A stretch of DNA of 64,000 bases, taken from positions 62,001-126,000 of the forward strand of contig CBIHPP010000017.1 of NCBI GenBank assembly GCA_966212235.1, given 5' to 3'. The stretch's first letter is position 1, and every line of letters begins with the position of its first letter. The notes beneath the pieces are model-generated. The model saw only the letters and a program-made list of their open reading frames with translations. It had not been told where the DNA came from and searched no databases. This document shows, one piece after another, positions 28,101 through 37,248 of this stretch. This stretch comes from Niastella sp966212235 (GTDB lineage: Bacteria > Bacteroidota > Bacteroidia > Chitinophagales > Chitinophagaceae). The position numbers and the translations under genes are program-made.

Positions 28101-29258
28101 TAAGCCATTGCCAACCGTTCCCATCAACACATAACCGTTCTTATTTTCGGCAAGGGCAGAGATAACGGCAATGTTCCCCCTGTTTTCCTGGAAACTACTG
28201 CTTAACGTGAGGTTGAACAGGTTCAGGTTTTTGTCATATTTGCAAATGCCGCCCTGATAAGTGCCCACCCAGTAAATGCCCTGTTTGTCTAAATAGATAC
28301 ACCGCACATACTGGCTGCTTAAACTTTGATGATTGCGGTTTTCATGGGTAAAAATGGTATATGTATCGGCCTGGATATTGTAAATGTATAAACCATTGAA
28401 ACTGCCTATCCACAATAAACCCTGGTCGTCGGCGGCTATGCAATTGATCTCGGTACCGCTTAAATACGGGTAATGAATGAACCCGGATTCATCCTGCTTC
28501 AACCTGCTTAATCCGGTTGAAGTACCCACCCACATATTCCCCCATTTGTCTTCTGCAATCGCTCTTACCTTGTTCCCCCGCAGGCTGAAAGGATCTGTTT
28601 TGTTGTTCTCGTACAGCCTGAACGTGTTTGTGCGGATGTTGTACAGGAAAAGGCCGTTATCGGTGGCAATCCACAAACGTTGTTTGCTGTCTTCATAAAT
28701 AGAAAGAAGTGTTGTTTTTACCGGTCTGCCGGCTGCATCGCGTAACAGGAGCTTTGAAATGGATTGGGTTACAGGGTCAACCATATACAATCCTTCGTAT
28801 TGCGCGATCCATATTTTACCCCGGTAATCACTGCAAATACCCCTGATGACATCGCTGCTCGAAAGTGTGGCTGCGCCTGTTTTAACCGGGTAATGTAAAA
28901 AATGATCTTTTTTGCGGTCATAAACGCTGAGGCCCCCACCGCTGGTTCCAATCCATAAATTACCCGATCTGTCTTCATGCAGTGCAAGTACTTCATTGGT
29001 CCGCAGGCTGGTGGTGTCGCCAGGCCGATGGCGGTATACATTAAAATTCGTTCCGTCGAATTTATTCAATCCATCATCCGTGGCAAACCACATGAGGCCA
29101 TAACGATCTTTTGTAATAGCATTCACGGAATTTGATAACAGACCGTCCCTGGTAGAAAGCGAAGTGAAATTGATATGGCCGGTTTGAGCCCGGGTGTTAA
29201 GGTGAGTGACCAACAGGGTGCCCAAAAATATATAGATATATTTCCGCATGTTTTGCAA
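25143..29258 (-). CDS. hybrid two-component system regulator (sensor, kinase, receiver, AraC output)
   Basis: 1371 residues, the normal size for this Bacteroidota class. After a signal peptide come about 14 Reg_prop beta-propeller repeats (roughly 30-660, recurring GNLWIGTSGGGLSVYD-type motifs), a Y_Y_Y domain (about 715-785), a membrane helix at about 794-814 and a HisKA domain with phospho-acceptor His853 in NLSHDFRTP. An HATPase domain follows (about 955-1070, DTGIGIPGDKKGLIFDRFF), then a receiver with Asp1161 in VSDISMPEMDG and an AraC helix-turn-helix (about 1259-1364). Such proteins bind oligosaccharides in the periplasm and activate an adjacent glycan locus. The divergent GH3-to-DUF1735 locus that follows is the expected target. 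Confidence 0.96.
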   Translation of the reverse strand: MQNMRKYIYIFLGTLLVTHLNTRAQTGHINFTSLSTRDGLLSNSVNAITKDRYGLMWFATDDGLNKFDGTNFNVYRHRPGDTTSLRTNEVLALHEDRSGNLWIGTSGGGLSVYDRKKDHFLHYPVKTGAATLSSSDVIRGICSDYRGKIWIAQYEGLYMVDPVTQSISKLLLRDAAGRPVKTTLLSIYEDSKQRLWIATDNGLFLYNIRTNTFRLYENNKTDPFSLRGNKVRAIAEDKWGNMWVGTSTGLSRLKQDESGFIHYPYLSGTEINCIAADDQGLLWIGSFNGLYIYNIQADTYTIFTHENRNHQSLSSQYVRCIYLDKQGIYWVGTYQGGICKYDKNLNLFNLTLSSSFQENRGNIAVISALAENKNGYVLMGTVGNGLYEYNRKKEQVHPVDLPLKNIPANSLNVLALLRTRTDKLYIGTYARGVIIIDQKTGAHKQLVKGQGINDLTSNDIFCLSEDSKGNIWIGTNGDGIIVVNNDRVIARYSPLPPNSGVALLPINGYIRAIEEDASGNIWIGTHGGGIAVYEPTTGKWTIYTQENSQLPSNKIQCMHCDSKGKMWIGTFSGLAAFEADKHLFTLFSEKDGLQNNMIYQIEEDATGKLWLSTNTGISQFDTRTKNIRNFTYLNGLQNSNFVRGVGIRLTDGEMLFGGLEGFNHFYPDRLTVNRNVPRVILTDLKIANRSVTGGDNSPIKEHISVTDEIRLNYKQNFALNFVALNYTIPKQNQYAYKLDGFDKDWNYTGTANIASYTNLDPGEYTFRVKASNNDGIWSTKDTTIKIYVKPPFWRTTYAYLFYILAIGGLLLYSRYKGISRVRKKFVLEQERQQVTRIQELDRMKLKFLTNLSHDFRTPISLIMGPVDQLIEGEGSPRKLEKLNMIRRNARRLLNLVNQLLDFRKMEEHELKLQLSKGEFITFLKEVTESFRDLSERKNIRFTFKTCIDRLDVFFDRDKMERILFNLLSNAFKFTLEGGHITVDLHKAERSDDQEYTWVSIDVVDTGIGIPGDKKGLIFDRFFQNDTSTSVLNQGTGIGLSITKEFIKLHGGKIHVESEPNKGCAFTIQIPLKRAIETSMAAQPVLQPEPEPSNNGGNGLEQVQEDSPMNNALSVLLVEDNEDFRFYLKDNLRNNYKVIEAANGAAGWQKTLAHHPQLIVSDISMPEMDGIELIKKLKSDKRTSHIPVILLTAMTGQEQQMQGLETGANDYITKPFSIEVLNAKIKNLLHLKSTMQSTYSKQIKLTTPEVVIESQNGKLLTDIVSYLENNLTNPQLSVEHLSKQIGISRGTLYTKLLELTGQTPVEYISLFRLNKAVALMEKSNMTISEIAYQVGFTTPNYFAKSFKSKFNMLPSEFIAKVRKANPNNGMEI

Positions 29259-29326
29259 TCGTTATTAAAGCATTAATATAATAAGGTGTCCCCGGATTGA
29301 ACAAAATTGCTCTTATTTCTAACAAA

Positions 29327-29362
29327 TTGCCCATGCCCGGATGACCGGTCTGGCTAATTTTG
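29327..29362 (+). promoter_or_regulatory. possible Bacteroidota-type promoter of the GH3-led locus
   Basis: TAATTTTG at 29355-29362 fits the established -7 consensus TAnnTTTG of the Bacteroidota primary sigma factor. The nearest TTG (29327-29329) is 25 bases upstream, a little farther than usual. It lies in the gap between the divergent hybrid regulator and the GH3 gene, where the locus promoter is expected. Confidence 0.4.
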
Positions 29363-29428
29363 TTATTAAATGTACGACTGACCTTTTTATTACCGTACAG
29401 AAATTTTACTGCCAAAAACGATGCTGCC

Positions 29429-32104
29429 ATGAGAAAAAATGTCCTCTTGATTATTAGGAAGGAACTGACCCGCGACTTTCTGCCTCCCAAAATAAGATCC
29501 TGCAAACCTCCTGTTGCAGCTATCGCCATCGTAGCCGGATTGCTTTTCTCCATGTTCGGCTTTGCACAAAAACTGCCTTACCAGAACCCAGACCTGCCTT
29601 CCCCAGAAAGAGCCAAAGATCTAATAGCACGATTAACATTGGAAGAAAAGGCATCGTTACTCTTCGATCAGTCACCCGCTATACCACGCCTGGGCATAAG
29701 AAAATTCAATTGGTGGAGTGAGGCATTGCATGGCCTGGCTAACAATGATAATGTCACCGTTTTTCCTGAGCCTGTTGGCATGGCTGCTTCGTTCGACGAT
29801 TCGTTGGTTTATAAAGTCTTTAACGCCACCTCCGACGAGGTGCGTGCAAAATATCATGATGCCATCCGGAATGGAAAAGAAAACCGGCGGTTTCTCAGTT
29901 TGTCCGTTTGGACACCCAATGTCAACATTTTCCGTGACCCCCGCTGGGGCCGTGGCCAGGAAACGTACGGGGAAGATCCGTACCTGACTTCCCGGATGGG
30001 CGTTGCAGTGGTGAAAGGGTTACAGGGCCCGGCGGATTCTAAATATCGTAAATTATTGGCCTGCGCCAAACATTACGCAGTGCATTCTGGTCCCGAATGG
30101 AGCAGGCATACGCTGAACCTTAACCGGGTAAAACCGCGCGACCTGTATGAAACCTATCTGCCTGCGTTTAAATCGCTGGTGATGGATGCTGATGTACGTC
30201 AGGTGATGTGCGCTTACCAGCGATTGGATGATGAGCCCTGTTGCGGCAACAACCGGTTGCTGCAAACCATCCTGCGCGATGATTGGGGCTTTAAATATGT
30301 AGTGGTTTCCGATTGTGGCGCCATCACCGATTTTTATACCAGCCATAAAGTATCATCCGATGCCGTACATGCTTCCGCCAAAGGCGCCCTGGCAGGCACT
30401 GATGTGGAATGTGTGTGGGAGGGCTATGCTTTTAAAAACCTGCCGGAAGCCGTTTCAAGAGGATTGATCAACGAAAAAGAGATTGACAAACACCTTTTGC
30501 GCGTATTGACCGGGCGTTTCGATCTGGGCGATATGGATGAAGATGCCCTGGTTCCCTGGGCTGCAATTCCCATGTCGATCGTCAATAACCAGGCGCATAG
30601 ACAACTGGCCCTGGATATGTCGCTTGAATCGATGACGTTACTGCAGAATAAGAATAACATCCTTCCTTTAAACAGGTCCACAAAAAAAATTGCCGTCATT
30701 GGGCCCAATGCCGATAATGATCCTGTGCTTTGGGGAAATTATAACGGTAAACCGGTTAGAACGATCAACATTTTGAGTGGCCTTCGCGCGAAAATGCCGG
30801 CCAACGCGGTCTTGTATGATAAGGCATGTGACCTGGTAGAAAATAAGGTGACCCAAAGTTATTTTTCACAATGCGCTATCGACGGTAAAAAAGGTTTTAA
30901 AGCCACTTACTGGAATAACCGCGAAAGGACAGGGACCCCTGTTATTACCGACCAAATAGCCAATCCGCTGAAATTAACCACGGCGGGTCAACATGAATTT
31001 GCTTCGGGCGTTCAACTGGAAAATTTTTCAGCATTGTATGAAACCGAGTTTGTGGCAGCCACTACAGAAGAAATTGTATTTAAATGCGGCGCTACAGGTT
31101 CCATGCAGCTGTATGTAAACGGAACATTGGTAAAAAGGACCAATAACTGGCGTACACTGGTGTCAAGGTATCCTTACACAGTGGAAAGTGGTAAAAAATA
31201 TAAAATAGAAGTCCGGTTTGCCCAGCTGAACAACTGGCAGGCAAATATTGAATTTGATTTTGGTAAGGAAGTAGATATCGATTATAGCGGGTTGATCAAT
31301 AAACTCAAGGGGATCGATGTGGTGGTATTTGCCGGTGGCCTTTCCACGTTGCTGGAAGGCGAGGAAATGCCTGTATCCTATCCGGGGTTTAAAGGCGGTG
31401 ATCGTACAGATATACAATTGCCGGAAGTGCAACGCAACTGTTTGAAGGCATTGAAAGCGGCGGGTAAAAAAGTGATCTTTGTCAATTGTTCCGGCTCTGC
31501 CATCGGGTTAGTACCAGAGACTGAAAGCTGCGATGCCATTTTGCAAGCCTGGTATGGAGGCGAATCGGGTGGGCAGGCTGTTGCCGATGTACTGTTCGGC
31601 GATTACAACCCATCAGGTAAATTGCCCGTTACTTTCTATAAGGATACCACGCAACTGGCCGATTTTGAAGATTATTCCATGAAAGGCAGAACATACCGCT
31701 TCATGAGTGACCCGCTTTTTCAGTTTGGATTTGGTTTAAGTTATACTACCTTCTCTATTGGTAATGCACAGCTCCTTAAAACGGAGATCAGCAACAATGA
31801 AAGCGTTGAACTTTCCATACCTGTAACCAATACAGGCAAACGCAATGGAAGGGAGATTGTACAGGTGTACGTACGCAAAGCCGGCGATAGCGATGGTCCG
31901 CTGAAAACGTTAAGAGCATTTAAAAGAATAGAGGTCGCTGCGGGAAAGACCGCCACGGCGATTGTCACGCTGCCGCCCAACACGTTTGAGTTTTTTGATG
32001 CCGTTCCCGGGAAAATGGCAGTGGCGCCTGGCGCATACGAATTATTATATGGAAATAGTTCTGCAGAAAAAGATCTGAAGGTGGTGAAGATCTCTATTAA
32101 GTAA
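29429..32104 (+). CDS. GH3 beta-xylosidase/beta-glucosidase-type enzyme with PA14 insert
   Basis: 891 residues from the preferred start MRKNVLLIIRKEL; an upstream ATG at 29360 would add 23 residues. An export signal lies at about 25-48. The family 3 barrel contains FNWWSEALHGLA and the hallmark IFRDPRWGRGQETYGEDPYL, with predicted nucleophile Asp295 in VVSDCGAITDF. A PA14 carbohydrate-binding domain (about 487-613) is inserted in the second alpha/beta domain, and a fibronectin III-like domain (about 780-870) closes the protein. This architecture is typical of Bacteroidota exo-beta-xylosidases of the Xyl3A kind, releasing terminal xylose from xylo-oligosaccharides. Beta-glucosidase activity is the main alternative. 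It is the first gene of the large locus. Confidence 0.9.
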   Translation: MRKNVLLIIRKELTRDFLPPKIRSCKPPVAAIAIVAGLLFSMFGFAQKLPYQNPDLPSPERAKDLIARLTLEEKASLLFDQSPAIPRLGIRKFNWWSEALHGLANNDNVTVFPEPVGMAASFDDSLVYKVFNATSDEVRAKYHDAIRNGKENRRFLSLSVWTPNVNIFRDPRWGRGQETYGEDPYLTSRMGVAVVKGLQGPADSKYRKLLACAKHYAVHSGPEWSRHTLNLNRVKPRDLYETYLPAFKSLVMDADVRQVMCAYQRLDDEPCCGNNRLLQTILRDDWGFKYVVVSDCGAITDFYTSHKVSSDAVHASAKGALAGTDVECVWEGYAFKNLPEAVSRGLINEKEIDKHLLRVLTGRFDLGDMDEDALVPWAAIPMSIVNNQAHRQLALDMSLESMTLLQNKNNILPLNRSTKKIAVIGPNADNDPVLWGNYNGKPVRTINILSGLRAKMPANAVLYDKACDLVENKVTQSYFSQCAIDGKKGFKATYWNNRERTGTPVITDQIANPLKLTTAGQHEFASGVQLENFSALYETEFVAATTEEIVFKCGATGSMQLYVNGTLVKRTNNWRTLVSRYPYTVESGKKYKIEVRFAQLNNWQANIEFDFGKEVDIDYSGLINKLKGIDVVVFAGGLSTLLEGEEMPVSYPGFKGGDRTDIQLPEVQRNCLKALKAAGKKVIFVNCSGSAIGLVPETESCDAILQAWYGGESGGQAVADVLFGDYNPSGKLPVTFYKDTTQLADFEDYSMKGRTYRFMSDPLFQFGFGLSYTTFSIGNAQLLKTEISNNESVELSIPVTNTGKRNGREIVQVYVRKAGDSDGPLKTLRAFKRIEVAAGKTATAIVTLPPNTFEFFDAVPGKMAVAPGAYELLYGNSSAEKDLKVVKISIK

Positions 32105-32142
32105 TCCGCGATAACGATGATGCTAATCAAAACCTATCTCAA

Positions 32143-33675
32143 ATGAAAAAAGTACTTGTCACATTATTGATTGCTTTGCCTACGCTGCTTCATGCACAAA
32201 ATGCAACCATAAAAATTGATATAGAAAGAAGCATTGGGGACATTGACCCCAGGATCTACGGGGTATTTATGGAACCTATTCAATTTAGTGGCAGGAGATT
32301 TGGATTGCCCGATTCTGTGCAGTTCAATACGCTGTATGGAACTTTATACGATCCTTCTTCACCACTGGCCGATGAGAACGGCTTTAAGAAAAATTATATT
32401 GAAGCCATCAGGGAATTGAAGGTGACCAATATGCGCTGGCCAGGTGGCAATTTTTTAATGGGATATAACTGGCAGGACGGCATCGGTCCCAAACAGCAAC
32501 GCCCGGCCCGGATCAATCTGGCATGGGGCGGCATAGATAATAACCACGTGGGTACCGATGAGTGGTTTGCATTGAACAAGGCAATAGGCAGTGAAAATGT
32601 GGTATGTGTCAACCTCGGCCTCGGCGATATACAGGATGCCGTTTACTGGCTTGAATACTGCAACTATCCAAAAGGAACTTATTACTCCGACCTGCGCGCT
32701 AAAAACGGACATAAAGAACCCTACCATGTTAAGTTATGGGACCTTGGTAATGAAGCAGACGGTTATCCATGGGAACTGGGCTACAAAACAGCAGAAGATT
32801 ATGTAAAAATTGGAAGGGAAGCAGCAAAAGCCATGAAGTCCGTTGATAGCACAATCAAACTCGTGGCATGCGGCTCTTCGTATTATGAAACGACAGGCAT
32901 ATGGATAGACTGGAACCGAAAAGTGCTGGAAGGACTTGGCGATAAGATCGATTATTTATCCATACACCGGTATTGGGAAAGGTCGGATGATTATTATAGC
33001 TACATGGGGCAAAGCGCTATGGATTTTGAAGAAAAGATCAAGGTACCGGCGGTACAGATAGAAACAGCACGTATAAAAAACGGCTTCAAAAAGCCCATTT
33101 ATATTTCAGTAGACGAGTGGGGGCTCATGTCGAGGAATGCATTAACTGTTCTGCCGGTGGCACAATGTTTTAATTCTTTCCTGCGTCATGCAGATGTGGT
33201 TAAGATGGCAAATTTTACCCTCCTTACCTCACTGCTGGCCAGTGATTCAAAGAAGGGAACTTTTAAAACACCTTTGTTTTATATTTTCAAAGCATTTTCG
33301 AACAACTGTCACGGCAGATCCGTAGATACATATGTTGCCTGTGATACGTTCAATACACAGAAATTCAGGAACATTCCTTACCTGGATGTTACCACAACGT
33401 ACTCGAAAGAAACAAACACGGTTTTCATCAATGTGGTGAACCGGCACAAAGAGAAGGCGATTACTGCCGACATTGTAACTACTACCGGGACCATGGCCGG
33501 CAAAGCGGAAGCCAGCCTTATTGCAGGCGCTTCATTGAACGAGGTATATGAATTCGATAAACAGGATCAGTATGTGCCCGTAAAAAAAGTGATAGACACG
33601 AAGGGCAAACAATTTATGTATACGTTCCCGCCGCACTCATTTACACAAATTAAAATGGGTGTTATGGTCAAATAA
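32143..33675 (+). CDS. GH51 alpha-L-arabinofuranosidase
   Basis: 510 residues with a signal peptide (about 1-18). Family 51 marks are DPRIYGVFMEPIQFSG, NMRWPGGNFLMGYNWQDGIG, the acid/base Glu204 in WDLGNEADGYPWELG, DYLSIHRYW, the predicted nucleophile Glu325 in ISVDEWG and a C-terminal beta-sandwich ending FPPHSFTQIKM. The enzyme removes terminal alpha-L-arabinofuranosyl groups from arabinoxylan or arabinan oligosaccharides. It starts 38 bases after the GH3 gene and 32 bases before the esterase gene. Together with the GH3 enzyme it supports an arabinoxylan substrate. Confidence 0.94.
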   Translation: MKKVLVTLLIALPTLLHAQNATIKIDIERSIGDIDPRIYGVFMEPIQFSGRRFGLPDSVQFNTLYGTLYDPSSPLADENGFKKNYIEAIRELKVTNMRWPGGNFLMGYNWQDGIGPKQQRPARINLAWGGIDNNHVGTDEWFALNKAIGSENVVCVNLGLGDIQDAVYWLEYCNYPKGTYYSDLRAKNGHKEPYHVKLWDLGNEADGYPWELGYKTAEDYVKIGREAAKAMKSVDSTIKLVACGSSYYETTGIWIDWNRKVLEGLGDKIDYLSIHRYWERSDDYYSYMGQSAMDFEEKIKVPAVQIETARIKNGFKKPIYISVDEWGLMSRNALTVLPVAQCFNSFLRHADVVKMANFTLLTSLLASDSKKGTFKTPLFYIFKAFSNNCHGRSVDTYVACDTFNTQKFRNIPYLDVTTTYSKETNTVFINVVNRHKEKAITADIVTTTGTMAGKAEASLIAGASLNEVYEFDKQDQYVPVKKVIDTKGKQFMYTFPPHSFTQIKMGVMVK

Positions 33676-33707
33676 AGTATAACTTTTAAAATGAAATGTC
33701 ACTATAT

Positions 33708-35630
33708 ATGAAAAAATTATTGTTTGCCATAACCATTCTTTTGGGGGCTGCTTCTCAGGCCGATTCACAGGATCTTGTTAAACAGGCGCCAACCGGTTTC
33801 GATGCTGAGCAAGCTGGTATTCCACATGGAAAGATCGATACCATCAGCTATGATTCTAAAACCGTTGGGACAACCAGAAGATCGCTTATTTATACGCCGC
33901 CCGGTTTTTCAAAAAAGAAGAAATATCCGGTGTTGTACCTGTTACATGGTATTGGGGGCAATGAGAAGGAATGGTTGAATGGCGGAGCACCACAGGTGAT
34001 CCTGGATAACCTGTATGCAGCAGGTAAAATTGAACCTATGATAGTGGTAATGCCCAATGGAAGAGCCATGAAAGACGACCGCGCCACCGGTAATATCATG
34101 GCGCCTGATAAAGTGAAGGCATTTGCTGATTTTGAAAAAGACCTGCTGAACGATCTCATTCCCTTCATTGAAAAAAAATACCCGGTATTGACCGACAGAG
34201 AGCACCGGGCCATAGCCGGACTCTCTATGGGTGGCGGACAATCGCTGAATTTTGGTTTAGGCAATTTGGACCGATTTGCCTGGGTGGGTGGATTTTCTTC
34301 TGCCCCCAATACGAAGAAACCGGAAGAACTGGTGCCTGATCCCGAGGCTGCAAAAAAGCAACTGAAGCTGCTTTGGATCTCTTGCGGCGATAACGACTGG
34401 TTGATCGCATTCAGCAAACGGACCCACGATTACCTGTATGAGCACCATGTTCCGCACATTTATTATATAGAACCAGGCGTACATAATTTCAAGGTTTGGA
34501 AAAATGGCCTGTATATGTTCTCCCAATTCCTGTTTAAACCGGTTGATAGTTCCACCTTCATGAAATATACGGTGTTGGGTACACCGGCTGCTACAAACGT
34601 ACGGTCGGCCAGTTACCCGCAGATATTGCCCGATAACCGGGTTGTTTTCCGGATCAAAGCGCCCAATGCGCAAAAAGTGCAAGTCGACCTGGTTAAGAAG
34701 TATGACATGGTAAAAGATACCGGTGGTTACTGGAAAGTGACCACTGATTCTATTAGTGAAGGTTTTCATTATTATTCTTTACTGATAGATGGCGTTGCCC
34801 TTGCAGACCCGGCCAGTGAAACTTTCTATGGCATGGGACGCATGGCAAGCGGTATAGAAATTCCTTTTCGTGGCGGTGGCTATTATGCCGTAAAAGAGGT
34901 GCCGCATGGCGATGTACGAATAAAAAGATATTATTCTGCCATAAGCAATTCATGGCGTCGCCTGTTTATTTATACGCCGCCCGGTTACGATGTAAACACC
35001 AATGAAAAATACCCGGTATTGTATCTCTTACACGGCGGTGGCGAAGATGAAAGCGGTTGGGCTACGCAGGGGAAAACAGATCTCATTTTGGATAATTTAA
35101 TTGCGGAGAAAAAAGCAACCCCCATGCTGATCGTTATGATGGATGGGAACTTCAGCACAGGCATTGCAGGATTCAATGAACAGGCATTAAAAGCATTTGA
35201 AAATGAGTTAAAGCAGAACGTGCTGCCTTTTATTGAAAAAAACTACCGCACAGCCACAGATGCTTCCTCCAGGGCCCTGGCTGGTTTATCGATGGGAGGC
35301 TTGCAAACGATGTACGCAGGAATAAAAAACACACAGCTGTTTTCTTATCTGGGCGTTTTCAGCTCAGGCTGGTGGGCCAATCAACCTGCACTTTCCAATC
35401 CGCAATACGAGTTTATGCAAAGCAATGCGGCTACCATCAACAGCAACCTGAAACGTTTGTGGGTCGCTATGGGCGGCAAAGAAGACATTGCGTACAACAA
35501 CTGCAAGATCATGTTGTCGAAATTCGATGAAATGAATATTAAATATCAGTACAGTGAATATCCCGGCGGGCATACCTGGCCAGTATGGCGGAATAACCTG
35601 TACAATTTCGCGCAGGAGTTGTTCAAATGA
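33708..35630 (+). CDS. bimodular CE1-type esterase (esterase, E-set domain, esterase)
   Basis: 640 residues from the ATG that begins MKKLLFAITILLGAASQ (signal peptide); an ATG four codons upstream is possible. Two esterase D-like alpha/beta hydrolase domains are present. The first (about 45-280) has Ser173 in GLSMGGG and a histidine in EPGVHNFKVW. The second (about 395-640) has Ser528 in GLSMGGL and a histidine in YPGGHTWPVW. Between them (about 285-390) is an immunoglobulin-like E-set/CBM48-type module (RVVFRIKAPNAQKVQVDLVK). CE1 enzymes release ferulate or acetate from xylan. Both active sites look intact, so the two domains may cut different ester bonds. Confidence 0.9.
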   Translation: MKKLLFAITILLGAASQADSQDLVKQAPTGFDAEQAGIPHGKIDTISYDSKTVGTTRRSLIYTPPGFSKKKKYPVLYLLHGIGGNEKEWLNGGAPQVILDNLYAAGKIEPMIVVMPNGRAMKDDRATGNIMAPDKVKAFADFEKDLLNDLIPFIEKKYPVLTDREHRAIAGLSMGGGQSLNFGLGNLDRFAWVGGFSSAPNTKKPEELVPDPEAAKKQLKLLWISCGDNDWLIAFSKRTHDYLYEHHVPHIYYIEPGVHNFKVWKNGLYMFSQFLFKPVDSSTFMKYTVLGTPAATNVRSASYPQILPDNRVVFRIKAPNAQKVQVDLVKKYDMVKDTGGYWKVTTDSISEGFHYYSLLIDGVALADPASETFYGMGRMASGIEIPFRGGGYYAVKEVPHGDVRIKRYYSAISNSWRRLFIYTPPGYDVNTNEKYPVLYLLHGGGEDESGWATQGKTDLILDNLIAEKKATPMLIVMMDGNFSTGIAGFNEQALKAFENELKQNVLPFIEKNYRTATDASSRALAGLSMGGLQTMYAGIKNTQLFSYLGVFSSGWWANQPALSNPQYEFMQSNAATINSNLKRLWVAMGGKEDIAYNNCKIMLSKFDEMNIKYQYSEYPGGHTWPVWRNNLYNFAQELFK

Positions 35631-35658
35631 TCATAGTTGAATATAAAACATTTAGCAA

Positions 35659-37245
35659 ATGCACAAGCGGTTTAATGGACTTGCCGGATTTATTGCCTGC
35701 CTAACCCTGATCGGTTACCCGGGAGCGGCACAGGATAACGCATCGCCAATGAAAAAGAACCAGGCACACAATCCTGTTATTTTTGCCGATGTACCCGATA
35801 TGTCGATCGTGCGCACAGGCAGCACGTACTATATGAGCAGCACGACCATGCATTTGAGTCCTGGCGTTCCGATCATGAGATCCCAGGATCTGATAAACTG
35901 GAAACTGGTAAATTATGCGTACGATACCCTGGCCAGTGTTGATGACCTGAACCTGGAGAACGGAAAAAATACATATGGCAGAGGTTCATGGGCCAGTAGC
36001 ATTCGTTATCATAACGGTACATTTTATGTTTCCACCTTTGCCGCAACGACCGGTAAAACACACATCTACACAACAAAAGATATTGAAAAAGGGCCCTGGA
36101 AGAGCATATCATTCAAGCCTTCATACCATGACCATACTTTATTCTTCGACGATGATGGACGCGTATATATGATTTATGGTGCGGGGAAATTGAAATTGAT
36201 TGAACTGAACAGCGACCTGTCAGGCGTAAAACCCGGTACCACAGAGCAGGTGATCATCGAAAACGCAAACGCTCCCTCCGGAAATTCCGGATTACCTGCC
36301 GAGGGGTCTCAATTGTTTAAAATAAAAGGCTGGTATTATCTGTTCAATATCTCCTGGCCCAGGGGAGGTATGCGAACCGTTGTTATTCATCGGGCCGACA
36401 AAATAACCGGTCCTTATGAAGGGAAAATTGCGCTGCAGGACCTGGGGGTAGCGCAGGGCGGATTGATAGATACACCTGAAGGTAACTGGTATGCTTATTT
36501 ATTTCGTGATTATGGCGCCGTGGGGCGCATCCCTTATCTGGTCCCTGTAAAATGGGAAGATGGCTGGCCTGTGTTGGGTATCGCCGGAAAAGCTCCTGAA
36601 ACGCTCGATCTGCCTGCCAGCACAGGATTAATTCCCGGTATTGTGGCTTCGGATGAGTTTACCCGTAAATCAGGCGAGGGGGCTTTACCGTTGGTTTGGC
36701 AATGGAACCACAACCCGGATAATACACTTTGGTCTGTTACCAAAAGAAAAGGATATCTGCGTCTTGTTACCGGCAGAATAGATACCAGCTTTTTAATGGC
36801 CAGAAACACCTTGACGCAGCGCACCATCGGGCCTGTATGTACAGGTTCCACAGCGCTTGATGTATCACATTTGAAAGAAGGTGATTTTGCCGGTTTAAGT
36901 TTGTTGCAAAAGAATTATGGACTGGTAGGTGTTAAAATAATGAACGGCCATAAAACGATCGTAATGATCAATGCAGGCTCAGGCAATCCCATGGAAGCGC
37001 AGGCGGTACCGCTTAACAAAGAAATAGTGTATTTAAAAGCAACCTGTGATTTTACCAATCGTAAAGACACGGCTTATTTCTTTTACAGTCTCGATAACAA
37101 AACCTGGACACCGATCGGTTCTCCATTAAAGATGACATATACCCTTCCGCATTTTATGGGCTATCGTTTCGGGCTGTTTAATTATGCTACAAAAAATGCC
37201 GGTGGGTACGCTGATTTCGATTTTTTTCATATAGAAAACAGGTAA
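35659..37245 (+). CDS. GH43 enzyme with C-terminal beta-sandwich (subfamily 12-like)
   Basis: 528 residues with a signal peptide (about 1-25). The five-bladed propeller shows the catalytic base Asp47 in VPDMSIVRTGSTYYM, the pKa-modulating aspartate in SYHDHTLFFDDDG and the general acid Glu215 in LPAEGSQLFK. A lamin-G/concanavalin-like domain (about 325-525, ASDEFTRKSGEGALPLVWQW, YRFGLFNYATKNAGGYADF) is the usual GH43 C-terminal partner. Family members are inverting alpha-L-arabinofuranosidases or beta-xylosidases; here arabinofuranosidase activity on substituted xylan is most likely. The next GH43 gene begins three bases after its stop. Confidence 0.92.
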   Translation: MHKRFNGLAGFIACLTLIGYPGAAQDNASPMKKNQAHNPVIFADVPDMSIVRTGSTYYMSSTTMHLSPGVPIMRSQDLINWKLVNYAYDTLASVDDLNLENGKNTYGRGSWASSIRYHNGTFYVSTFAATTGKTHIYTTKDIEKGPWKSISFKPSYHDHTLFFDDDGRVYMIYGAGKLKLIELNSDLSGVKPGTTEQVIIENANAPSGNSGLPAEGSQLFKIKGWYYLFNISWPRGGMRTVVIHRADKITGPYEGKIALQDLGVAQGGLIDTPEGNWYAYLFRDYGAVGRIPYLVPVKWEDGWPVLGIAGKAPETLDLPASTGLIPGIVASDEFTRKSGEGALPLVWQWNHNPDNTLWSVTKRKGYLRLVTGRIDTSFLMARNTLTQRTIGPVCTGSTALDVSHLKEGDFAGLSLLQKNYGLVGVKIMNGHKTIVMINAGSGNPMEAQAVPLNKEIVYLKATCDFTNRKDTAYFFYSLDNKTWTPIGSPLKMTYTLPHFMGYRFGLFNYATKNAGGYADFDFFHIENR

Positions 37246-37248
37246 GCG

